Shown: positions 51,350 through 59,086 of the stretch, piece after piece | How positions within the stretch are numbered: position 1 is the stretch's first letter | Layout of the letters: every line of letters starts with the position of its first letter | Source: Myxococcales bacterium | GTDB lineage: Bacteria; Myxococcota_A; UBA9042; UBA3505 | Direction of reading: 5' to 3' | Length of the DNA stretch: 64,000 bases | NCBI GenBank assembly: GCA_002728755.1 | Contig: PBVT01000083.1 | Location: 1 to 64,000 of the forward strand | The notes under the pieces: generated by a model | Seen by the model: only the letters and a program-made list of their open reading frames with translations | Told to the model about the DNA's origin: nothing | Databases searched by the model: none | Translations under genes and position numbers: made by a program

Positions 51350-54106
51350 TTATGGCTCATAACAGAGCGCTACTGAGTCCAACCAGGACTGACTGGCACC
51401 GGCCCCAGCATATCCATGGAATTGAAGCCCCGTGACCAGCTTGCTCGGGTCGATAACCATCAGTCCATCATGCTGGTACCAGGTTGTTCCCGAATAGAAG
51501 AAGTCACTGGATGTCGTCCCATCGCTATAGATTACCGACCAGGACATAGGGCTGCTTGGAGCCCCCTTCTTCGTCCAGAACGTAAGCTCGTTGATCGTAT
51601 CTCCGGGCACCGCATTGAAATCCTGCCGTATCCAGGAATTTCCAACCGATCGAACAGAAAAATTACCGTCATGGGCATCGTTCACAATGGAATAGTTATC
51701 CAGGTAGTACCAGGGGCCGACCGTTCCAGATTCGAAGCCTCCATTTACTAGAGCGTTGACTCCGACATCACAGCTATCGAGACAGTCCTCGTCAATGGAT
51801 CCATCGCAATCGTCGTCCAGCTCGTTGCCACATGTCTCCGTGGTCGCTCCAAGAAAAGGATCGCAGACCGGTGGGACATCATCCACACAGTGTTCCAACT
51901 CGTGGGCACATCGGCCCTGCCCACAAATATATGTGCCGAGGTTTTCATTGTTCTCGCCATCGCAATCGTTATCGATCAGATCACAGACCTCTGCGGTAGC
52001 TCCCTCGTACGGGTTGCAGTAGTTGATGTCCCCGCCGACACAGGCCGGAAGCGTCTGAGCACAGGCCCCCAGACCACAGGAGATGGTTCCCTGATCCTCG
52101 TCGACCTCGCCGTCACAGTCGTTATCCAGACCATCGCAGATCTCCAAAGACGCACCCTCCATCGGATCACATCCCTGTAGAGCGCCATCGGAACATACAT
52201 CTACGGTATGGGCACAGACACCTAGACCGCAGGTCTCGGTGCCAAAACCTTCATCGAGCTCTCCATCACAGTCATCATCAATGCCATTACACGTCTCAAA
52301 GGACGCCCCTTCATCTGGATCACAGACCCGGATCTCTCCGCCGTAACAGACCGGAATCGACTTCGCGCAAGCTCCCACACCGCATTCCAGGGTTCCGAGA
52401 TCTTCGTCCACCAGCCCATCGCAGTCGTTGTCGAGGCCATCACAAATCTCCGTCGAGAGCCCTTCCACCGGATTGCAGGCCTGTGGAACGCCACCAGAAC
52501 AGTTCTGAATGGTATGCTCACATACACCAACGCCACAGGTGGTCGTGCCGAGCTCTTCGTCCACGACTCCATCGCAGTCGTTATCAACACCATCGCAGAA
52601 CTCCGTCTGGGCCCCCTCGTTGGCATCGCAGAAGGTAGGACTACCACCCACACAATTGGCGATGGTCTTTACACAGATACCCAGGCCACAGGTTGTGGTT
52701 CCCAGATCTTCGTCCACCGCCCCGTCACAGTCATTGTCCAGACCATCACAGCTCTCGGCCGAAGCCTCGGCAAAGGGGTCACAGAAGGCAACGGCCCCAT
52801 CCACACAATTTTCGACGGTCTTGGCACATAGCCCCAGACCACAGGTCGTGGCTCCCAGATCTTCGTCGGTCAATCCGTCGCAATCGTTATCCACCCCATC
52901 ACAGAAGTCGGGTTCGGCCCCTTCAAAGGGGTTGCAGATCTGCGTCACACCATCGACACAATTTTCTATCTCATGTGCACAGGATCCCAGCCCACAGACC
53001 GTCGTTCCCAGTCCCTCATCGACCTGGTCATCACAATCATTATCTATATTGTCACAGACCTCGGTGGACGTGCCCTCAAAGGGATCGCATACCGTTGGAA
53101 CACCGTCGGTACAACTCTCTTCCACATGGGCACACGCTCCAACACCACAGCTGACCGTGGCAAGGTTCTCATCTACGAGACCGTCACAGTCGTTATCATT
53201 TCCATCACAGATTTCCGTATCCGCGCCTTCTAATGCGTCACAAACCTGTACTTCGCCGTCCACACAATTCTCGGCCGTATGCAGGCATACGCCCACTCCA
53301 CAAGTCGTGCTTCCCAGGTCTTCGTCCACATCCCCATCGCAATCGTTGTCTACCCCATCACAGATTTCCTCGACAATCGCCGGTGCGTCGCATTCCGTAA
53401 GACCGTCGGTGTCACAAAATCGAAGTCCCGTGCAGAACTCGTTACCACAGCTTGTCTGCGCGGCATCAATGGTCGCCTTATGGTTGCACTCACAGGTCTC
53501 CGAATCCGGTAAACAATGCTTGAAGGTCTGGCTTGTATCCGGGTCCACAACATCGGTGCAGGAATACCCGTCCGGACAGGTTTCCCCACCGAAACAACTG
53601 GTCGCACAGAAGGAGCCCTCCCAGTCAGAAAACTTCACGCAACGGTCGGCGGATGTACCACCGAGAACCCGGCATTCATCATGGAATAGACAAGGCCGGC
53701 ACAGGTTGGCGGTCTTATCCACACAGATAAAGGTTAGATCCTCGCCCGGCAATTCCACCGGACTACAGACCCAACCTATCGGGCAATCGTCGACACAGTT
53801 CTGGGTGCAGACCTGACCTTTCGACGAGGGAACACAGTAGCCGCTCTGGCATTCACTATTGCTCTCGCAAGGCCAACCAAACTCACCCGCGGCAATCACC
53901 GTATCGGCTGTGCCATCCATTCCCTGCACGTCTGTTCCCAGATCGGTAGCCTGACTATCGGAGGCTACATCCCCGGGGATATCCTGGCTTCCTCCATCGG
54001 CCCCTATCTGTGAAGATCCATCTCCACCGCAACCCCATAGAGTCACCACAAGAACCCATACAACCCAATAGCTACAAACTGGCTTCGTTCGACAGCCGCT
54101 TTCCAT
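51350..54106 (-). CDS. MopE-like lipoprotein with 11 CDGxDNDCDG repeats and C-terminal carbohydrate-binding-like domain
   Basis: 918 residues; a signal with lipid Cys26 (VLVVTLWGC) and an Asp/Ala stalk. Cys-rich EGF-like modules follow (residues ~75-200), then ten ~51-residue repeats and a final partial one, each starting CDGxDNDCDGxVDE. The acidic DNDCDG core resembles a calcium- or metal-binding loop, and the second half has CGxGxCAHTxxxCxxG. MopE of methanotrophs and many Myxococcota proteins share this motif. The last ~150 residues (NGGFESGTVGPWYYLDN and SWIRQDFNAVPGD) resemble a CBM4/9-type jelly roll. Function unknown. Confidence 0.82.
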   Translation of the reverse strand: MESGCRTKPVCSYWVVWVLVVTLWGCGGDGSSQIGADGGSQDIPGDVASDSQATDLGTDVQGMDGTADTVIAAGEFGWPCESNSECQSGYCVPSSKGQVCTQNCVDDCPIGWVCSPVELPGEDLTFICVDKTANLCRPCLFHDECRVLGGTSADRCVKFSDWEGSFCATSCFGGETCPDGYSCTDVVDPDTSQTFKHCLPDSETCECNHKATIDAAQTSCGNEFCTGLRFCDTDGLTECDAPAIVEEICDGVDNDCDGDVDEDLGSTTCGVGVCLHTAENCVDGEVQVCDALEGADTEICDGNDNDCDGLVDENLATVSCGVGACAHVEESCTDGVPTVCDPFEGTSTEVCDNIDNDCDDQVDEGLGTTVCGLGSCAHEIENCVDGVTQICNPFEGAEPDFCDGVDNDCDGLTDEDLGATTCGLGLCAKTVENCVDGAVAFCDPFAEASAESCDGLDNDCDGAVDEDLGTTTCGLGICVKTIANCVGGSPTFCDANEGAQTEFCDGVDNDCDGVVDEELGTTTCGVGVCEHTIQNCSGGVPQACNPVEGLSTEICDGLDNDCDGLVDEDLGTLECGVGACAKSIPVCYGGEIRVCDPDEGASFETCNGIDDDCDGELDEGFGTETCGLGVCAHTVDVCSDGALQGCDPMEGASLEICDGLDNDCDGEVDEDQGTISCGLGACAQTLPACVGGDINYCNPYEGATAEVCDLIDNDCDGENNENLGTYICGQGRCAHELEHCVDDVPPVCDPFLGATTETCGNELDDDCDGSIDEDCLDSCDVGVNALVNGGFESGTVGPWYYLDNYSIVNDAHDGNFSVRSVGNSWIRQDFNAVPGDTINELTFWTKKGAPSSPMSWSVIYSDGTTSSDFFYSGTTWYQHDGLMVIDPSKLVTGLQFHGYAGAGASQSWLDSVALCYEP

Positions 54107-54308
54107 AGACCTGACCTCTACGACACATGAGAACCCGGACTATTGTCCGTTTCGCCGCGCCGACTTGCAAGAATGAAATTCCAAGAAGTGTTATCGGCCC
54201 ATTTGTGTCAGTTTCAAATACTCGTGCATAGTTGCCGTCAGATCGCAGGTTCGAGGCCACAGGAAAACGTTGGCCTTTCCTGCAGACTCCGCTAGAACTT
54301 CCCAATCC

Positions 54309-55574
54309 ATGACTCTCTTCTCCCATACCGATTTTCGACCGGTCTCACCCGGTATACCTGCGTTGGGCAAATGTATTCTGGGCCTCCTGATTCTAGTCAG
54401 CCTTGCCGTTACGCCACTTCAAAGCACGAGCGCCGAAGAAGCCGCCTCATCGACTGAAGAGACGAAGACGAAGGGTACCGTCGCCAAGACGCCGGCCAAA
54501 GCAGAGCCCCTGGACTTTGTATTGGTTGATCGAGATGCCTTCCTCTACATCCATCCCGATACACAGTCCCAAAGTGCCAGAGACCGCTTCTATTACCGAG
54601 ACAACGAAAATTCCGGCTCCTACTGGGTGTTCCGGCTGATCAAAGAATATAGCGATTGGGTTGCGTTGGAGACCATCGCAGATACCAGCCAGCATTGTTA
54701 TGGAACCGCGTCTGGCCTACACAATCTCAAGTTGCGACTCTTCGTACATCATCGACACATCGCTCGTACCCTACGAAAACCGGCGACCTATCGTTCCGAA
54801 GACGGCACTTCGGCTACCATCCGGCCGGGGGTCGCGGTCGAGGGCGATGAGGCCGGGCTTATGAAGCCAGCGCTCCCCGGCTACCTCTTGCGCTTCCCAA
54901 CGCCCGAAGAGATCTTGGTAACCCACTACCAGGTGCAACCATCTCCAAAGAAGGAGGCCGACACCCATCGGCTACAAAACGGTGCCCGGATCCGCTTCTC
55001 CAGTTCCGGCATGCTGACGGTCGCAGGGGTCCCTTCTCGGGAGCAAACCCAACGCTCACGTTCCGGTATCGACACCAAGGTGCTTCTGTCACAGGATACT
55101 CTTCGCCCACCTATGAAGACTGCAAACCAGGCACCTCCCCCCGTGTTCTCCCTGCCAGTTTCGCGAGTGAAGGTGCATAAAGATCCTCGGCGTACGCGAG
55201 TCATCTATCAGGATGCATGTGCACGGATTGAAGGGGACACTCTCACCGCAGAACTCAAAGAGATCGGGGTACCAGACGCAGCAGAGACCCCATCACCTTC
55301 CCCTGATTCCTGTCATATCAAAGCCGGCACAAAACTGACGTGGTCCGATGGATCCGCCGCAGGTACAACACGATTCGATCAACCCGTAAACCTGGGACCT
55401 GAATCGAAAGAGACCTGCTTTCGACAAGAGCTACGAAGCCTACCGTCGGACCAACTCGCGCGACCCGCCAGTAGCCTTCAGATATGCTTTAAACGCGAGG
55501 AGCTTATCTGCCCCGCGCCACCCGAGCCGAAATCCGGCAAGGGGAAAAAGCGAAAGAAGAGGAAGAGAAGATAA
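54309..55574 (+). CDS. Exported protein of unknown function with Lys/Arg-rich tail
   Basis: About 421 residues from ATG 54309 (a TTG at 54270 is also in frame; neither has a good ribosome site). A membrane or signal helix (GKCILGLLILVSLAVTPLQSTSA) is followed by Ala/Glu/Lys linkers. Beta-strand blocks (VLVDRDAFLYIHPDT, FRLIKEYSDWVALETI) suggest an SH3-like cell-wall module. The C-terminus is KSGKGKKRKKRKRR, unusually basic. It is divergent from the MopE-like gene and convergent with the Kazal lipoprotein. No family identified. Confidence 0.6.
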   Translation: MTLFSHTDFRPVSPGIPALGKCILGLLILVSLAVTPLQSTSAEEAASSTEETKTKGTVAKTPAKAEPLDFVLVDRDAFLYIHPDTQSQSARDRFYYRDNENSGSYWVFRLIKEYSDWVALETIADTSQHCYGTASGLHNLKLRLFVHHRHIARTLRKPATYRSEDGTSATIRPGVAVEGDEAGLMKPALPGYLLRFPTPEEILVTHYQVQPSPKKEADTHRLQNGARIRFSSSGMLTVAGVPSREQTQRSRSGIDTKVLLSQDTLRPPMKTANQAPPPVFSLPVSRVKVHKDPRRTRVIYQDACARIEGDTLTAELKEIGVPDAAETPSPSPDSCHIKAGTKLTWSDGSAAGTTRFDQPVNLGPESKETCFRQELRSLPSDQLARPASSLQICFKREELICPAPPEPKSGKGKKRKKRKRR

Positions 55575-55608
55575 CCCCTTCACGATGGGTAGAGTCCAGC
55601 CCCAGAGA

Positions 55609-56634
55609 TCAGGGAGGGCTCAATAAACTCGTCGCCAGGGCCGCAGCATCCAGGCCATAGCCCGAGCACTCATTAAAGGACTCTCCAAAGTGTTCCAGCA
55701 AACACCCCGCACAGGTGAACTCATCCACAGAGGAGCTGGCTATATTGCAGTTTCCCTCGCCCGTCGTACATAGGCCCAGGTTGGCCGCAACATCCGCGTA
55801 GCAGCCACCACAAGACGGAGTAAATCCAACCTGCTGTGCAATACAGGATCCGACACCGTCCGCAGGGGAAAGGGCATAACAGGTCTGCAAAATCTGCCAG
55901 GTCACCTCCGCAAAGAACGGGACATCACCTGCGATACATTGTGCTTCACCACCACAGTTTTGCCCATCGGGACAGGCGTTTCCGTCACAGTCGCCCAGAT
56001 GAAAGATATCGACTCCCGCGGCACCTGCCTGGCAACTATTGCTGTAGGTTTCCCCGTTGCAACCACATACGGGGTCATACTCATCCGTACAGTCGGTGGG
56101 GCGAGCGACGCAGATCCCATCCGTCGTGCAACCCTCGCCATAATTACAATAGTAGCCGATGCAGTCTTCGTCTTCATCACAACTGCCACATTGCTCGTTG
56201 GTTGAACACGGCTCCCCAGCCACACAGGTGTCTTGGCAACCATCCCCATCCAAATCCACGGGGACCTCTTCTCCCGGACAGGTGGGCGGCTCTCCGCAGG
56301 GCGGCGCCACATCTGCGACAACATCGTCTCCCTGCCCCGCATCCGTACCTTCGTCGGTCGCGGTCCCTGCATCCGGGCTTCCCTCGTCCGTCGCAGTACC
56401 CTCGTCAGCAGCACCTTCATCGGCCGCCCCCTCGTCGGCAGCGCCTTCATCCGCAGCGCCTTCATCGGCCGCCCCCTCGTCGGCAGCGCCTTCATCCGTC
56501 GACCCTTCGTCGGCGGCGCCTGCGTCAGCTGCTCCCTCATCGGTGGGTTCCATTGCGAGGTATCCAGGGGAGCCAGTACAGGCGGCACCAAGAATTAGAA
56601 AGATCATACAAAAAAGAATTTGAGCTGTTCGCAT
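55609..56634 (-). CDS. Lipoprotein with ADEGA-repeat stalk and Kazal-type domain
   Basis: About 342 residues from ATG 56634, which follows GAGGAG by 8 nt (the frame is open from 56736). MRTAQILFCMIFLILGAAC is a lipoprotein signal. A stalk of DEGAA units (about 12) precedes Cys-rich modules and CGGCYAD-type blocks. The segment CTDEYDPVCGCNGETYSN has the CxxxYxPVCGxdGxTYxN core of Kazal serine-protease inhibitors; bacterial Kazal-like domains are usually in surface proteins. It could inhibit proteases or merely be structural; the reactive-site residue cannot be judged by eye. Confidence 0.8.
   Translation of the reverse strand: MRTAQILFCMIFLILGAACTGSPGYLAMEPTDEGAADAGAADEGSTDEGAADEGAADEGAADEGAADEGAADEGAADEGTATDEGSPDAGTATDEGTDAGQGDDVVADVAPPCGEPPTCPGEEVPVDLDGDGCQDTCVAGEPCSTNEQCGSCDEDEDCIGYYCNYGEGCTTDGICVARPTDCTDEYDPVCGCNGETYSNSCQAGAAGVDIFHLGDCDGNACPDGQNCGGEAQCIAGDVPFFAEVTWQILQTCYALSPADGVGSCIAQQVGFTPSCGGCYADVAANLGLCTTGEGNCNIASSSVDEFTCAGCLLEHFGESFNECSGYGLDAAALATSLLSPP
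56414..56498. repeat. 45-bp higher-order tandem repeat in the Kazal lipoprotein stalk
   Basis: A 40-bp block beginning CCTTCATCGGCCGCCCCC is identical at 56414-56453 and 56459-56498, a 45-bp period built from 15-bp units. It encodes the DEGAA repeats on the minus strand. The exact 45-bp identity suggests recent duplication. Confidence 0.85.
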
Positions 56635-56704
56635 TCGATCATCTCCTCGAGGGTTGCCACGAAAGTATACTTGAAACCTGACGGTTTCCCAGATCATGGG
56701 ATTC

Positions 56705-57157
56705 TTATGTCGCTGTCGTGTCTGCGAATAGCTCAACAGAATCCCCCACCTGGATTTTTGCGGGTGTAAGAACCTTGCAGGTGACTCCGCCCCGCCAATT
56801 GGGTGTCAGAGCATCCTGGAGTCCGGGGATTTGCTCATCCAACCGGTCGCAAGGATCACATTCACCGGTAATTTCGAGAATAAGCTCGCCCACCTGTAGA
56901 CGGCCATGCACCTGCTCCTCCAGACGAACCCCCTCAACCAGGAGGTTGGCTCTACGAAGCGTCCAGTCCAGGCTTTGGTCCATATCGCGACATGCGTCGT
57001 TCCAATCTTCTAGCGACAACACCGTAATCTGCCGTTTCCCTGGCTTTCCACGGTGATCTCCCTCTACACCGTGTTCCAGGGAAACCATCACCTCCGACAG
57101 CTGGCATACATCGGCTCGTTTTTTCGCCTTAATTGCAATTCCGACCAAGCGACCCAT
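56705..57157 (-). CDS. MOSC domain protein
   Basis: 150 residues, ATG with GAGGAG upstream. It has the short-form MOSC pattern: VSLEHGVEGDHRGKPGKRQITVL (split as GVEGDHRGKPG), RRANLLVEGV, LQVGELILEI, ECDPCDRL and GGVTCKVLTPAKIQVGD in parts. Cys in the CDPC motif is the conserved MOSC cysteine. MOSC proteins carry molybdenum-cofactor sulphur chemistry; the specific target is unknown. It is the first gene of its strand after the Kazal lipoprotein and divergent from the small-lipoprotein operon. Confidence 0.82.
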   Translation of the reverse strand: MGRLVGIAIKAKKRADVCQLSEVMVSLEHGVEGDHRGKPGKRQITVLSLEDWNDACRDMDQSLDWTLRRANLLVEGVRLEEQVHGRLQVGELILEITGECDPCDRLDEQIPGLQDALTPNWRGGVTCKVLTPAKIQVGDSVELFADTTAT

Positions 57158-57310
57158 GCACTCCTCGCAGTTCGACTCAATTCATTAGTAGCGAACTTCT
57201 ACAGACTAGAAAAGTGCCGTGTAATCCGACGTATAAAACGCACCTATCCTCCCTTCCCATTCCAGATTGAAAAGAGTAGAATCATACCTTCTTGGGTATG
57301 AGGATGAGGG
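57158..57310. other. Intergenic region upstream of the Cys-rich lipoprotein operon
   Basis: 153 bp between divergent genes. No ORF and no strong hairpin is seen. It must carry the promoter of the 57311-59018 operon, but no convincing -35/-10 pair was fixed. Confidence 0.3.
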
Positions 57311-57874
57311 ATGAAAAGAACGAAAAAGATTCGGCAGCGTGCATTACGAGCAGCCAAGGCCGTAACCATGGGCGCAGCCATCGTTGGACTCGGGGTCGGT
57401 TGTAACTCCACTGATGATAACCAGCCAGATGTGAACGTTGGTGAAGACACAAACCAGGCCGACACCGGCAGTGATAACGTTGTCACCGATGCGGGCACGG
57501 ATACGGCCAGTGTTGATGTGAGTACAGATACATCCACGACCGATACCACCGTAGAAGATCTGGGTAATGACACGACAGAGTCAGACGTAACGGAAGAAGA
57601 CATTGCGATCGAAGATGTCTCCACCAAGGTCGATGTAGAAGACGAGGACGCGGATGCCATAACAATCACGCCAGATGAGGGGTCCGCGGACACCGCAGAA
57701 GTTGGGTGTGAAAATGAACCCGACGAAGTCTGCCCGGAAAAATGTACCCAAGATAACGACGCCGATTGTTGTTACGAATGGGGTGATGGGTTCATTGGCT
57801 GCGAATTTATACCCGATGAAGGTTGTATGTGTGCCATACCAGGTCCCTTCGTTGCCCCAGAGATGATCGTTTAA
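57311..57874 (+). CDS. Cys-rich small lipoprotein with conserved PGPFVAP C-terminus (long form)
   Basis: 187 residues, ATG with GAGG 7 nt upstream. KRTKKIRQRALRAAKAVTMG and AAIVGLGVGC give a basic, Tat-less lipoprotein signal. A ~95-residue Asp/Thr/Val/Ser stalk is followed by a C-terminal Cys module: CENEPDEVCPEKCTQDNDADCC, split in use, then CMCAIPGPFVAPEMIV at the end. The next gene encodes a shorter paralog with the same start RALRAAKAV and the same CxCAxPGPFVAPxM tail. Operon spacing is 9 nt. Function unknown; the conserved tail suggests a processing or recognition signal. Confidence 0.78.
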   Translation: MKRTKKIRQRALRAAKAVTMGAAIVGLGVGCNSTDDNQPDVNVGEDTNQADTGSDNVVTDAGTDTASVDVSTDTSTTDTTVEDLGNDTTESDVTEEDIAIEDVSTKVDVEDEDADAITITPDEGSADTAEVGCENEPDEVCPEKCTQDNDADCCYEWGDGFIGCEFIPDEGCMCAIPGPFVAPEMIV

Positions 57875-57883
57875 GGGGAAAGC

Positions 57884-58153
57884 ATGAACGATAAAACACT
57901 TCGAAAACGTGCCCTACGTGCGGCAAAAGCAGTAGCTATTGGTGCAACCCTTATGATGGCAAGCGCTGGCTGTGAGTCATCCAGTGACCCGTGCGTGGTA
58001 GAAACCGATGGGGTCTGCCCCGACGAATGCACCACCGAGAATGACGGAGATTGCTGCGAAGCTCAGGAATGGGGTGACTGTATGCTCGAACCCGAATATG
58101 GTTGTTCCTGTGCTGTACCGGGCCCCTTCGTTGCCCCTTCCATGCCGGTCTGA
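57884..58153 (+). CDS. Cys-rich small lipoprotein with conserved PGPFVAP C-terminus (short form)
   Basis: 89 residues; AAGGGG precedes ATG. The N-terminus KRALRAAKAVAIGATLMMASAGC ends at the lipid Cys (cited in part). There is no stalk, and the Cys module follows directly: CPDECTTENDGDCCEAQEWG, then CSCAVPGPFVAPSMPV. It aligns with the preceding gene across the signal and the Cys module, so it is a tandem paralog without the linker. It is followed 13 nt later by the diiron protein. A role as small-protein substrate for that enzyme is only a hypothesis. Confidence 0.8.
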   Translation: MNDKTLRKRALRAAKAVAIGATLMMASAGCESSSDPCVVETDGVCPDECTTENDGDCCEAQEWGDCMLEPEYGCSCAVPGPFVAPSMPV

Positions 58154-58166
58154 AGGAGATTTATAA

Positions 58167-59018
58167 ATGGGCGTTTTGCGGGTCGAGGTTGGAGACAACC
58201 CCCTCAAGAACGAACATGAACAGCTCGTGCATAAGGCGCTGACTCGCGGTAGCGAGGCACCCGAACAATTTCCCACCACAAAACTCCAGGGCGACTACTC
58301 CCCTGACGCGATTATGTTGGCCCGTGAGAACTGGCGGCAACGCATGCTGCATGAGCACCAGAGCTCCGCGGTCTTCTCTCGACTGCTCCCGCAGCTGATC
58401 GAAGCCGAGGCCACCCTGGAATTCAAGACCTGTATCCTACGATTCTCCATGGATGAATTACGGCACGCCGGCCTATGCGGTCGAGTTGTCGCCCTTCTCA
58501 ACGGAGATCCGATGATCGAGGCACGGCTGACGACCGAACCATTGCCCAAACACCCGGACTGCCCACCCCTGGAACGGGCTCTTCGCAATGTATTGTTCAC
58601 CAGCCTATCCGAGACGATCTCAGTGGGACTTCTCACAGAGGAGCGGGAACGGGCAAAGGAACCATTTGTGAAGGCCGTCCTACACCAGTTATCGGCTGAC
58701 GAAATCAACCACGCCCGCTTTGGCTGGATCTATCTCGGCGACACATGGCCCCGCCTTAACAAAGACGGACGGTCCCGCATACAAGACTATCTCCCCGTCG
58801 CCCTCGGCCACCTGGAAACCTGCATGCTGGCCGCGATGCCGATAGGAAAGAAACTCCCAGAGGCCCTCGTTCAAGAAGCCCAGGCCCTAGGGTTCTCCGA
58901 TTCTTATACGGCCCGTTCCCTATTAGCGGACACTTTCGAAGAGGTGATTATTCCGCAGCTTTCGGCCGTGGGTCTCGACGCGCGTACGGCCTGGACCAAC
59001 CGGGTCAAAGCACAATAG
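58167..59018 (+). CDS. Ferritin-like diiron protein
   Basis: 283 residues, ATG with AAGGAG about 8 nt upstream. All helical. It carries a full ferritin-like diiron ligand set: Glu63 (EHQSSAVF), Glu97-x-x-His100 (DELRH), Glu149 (LSETISVGLL) and Glu179-x-x-His182 (ADEINHARFGW). No signal peptide, so it is cytoplasmic. The two-helix-pair spacing suits oxidase/oxygenase or AurF-like N-oxygenase families rather than bacterioferritin. It is the third gene of an operon with two Cys-rich lipoproteins, which suggests it acts on them or that they share a stress role (inference). Confidence 0.8.
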   Translation: MGVLRVEVGDNPLKNEHEQLVHKALTRGSEAPEQFPTTKLQGDYSPDAIMLARENWRQRMLHEHQSSAVFSRLLPQLIEAEATLEFKTCILRFSMDELRHAGLCGRVVALLNGDPMIEARLTTEPLPKHPDCPPLERALRNVLFTSLSETISVGLLTEERERAKEPFVKAVLHQLSADEINHARFGWIYLGDTWPRLNKDGRSRIQDYLPVALGHLETCMLAAMPIGKKLPEALVQEAQALGFSDSYTARSLLADTFEEVIIPQLSAVGLDARTAWTNRVKAQ

Positions 59019-59029
59019 CAAAAACCAAA

Positions 59030-59062
59030 GCGCCCACGGCTTACGAAGAAGACCGTGGGCGC
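59030..59062. terminator. Bidirectional terminator-type hairpin
   Basis: GCGCCCACGG (59030-59039) pairs with CCGTGGGCGC (59053-59062), a perfect 10-bp GC-rich stem. On the minus strand it is followed by CTTTGGTTTTTG, a T-rich tail suitable for the MopE/MYXO-CTERM gene; on the plus strand it follows the diiron gene by 11 nt with a weaker tail. Confidence 0.78.
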
Positions 59063-59086
59063 CTTGTTGAAAGGGTTCTTTTAGTA

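Noticed and set aside
52509-53816. A 435-codon open frame on the plus strand
   Set aside because: It lies fully inside the MopE-like gene on the other strand; its apparent repeats mirror those of the real gene and no ribosome site or family motif is present.
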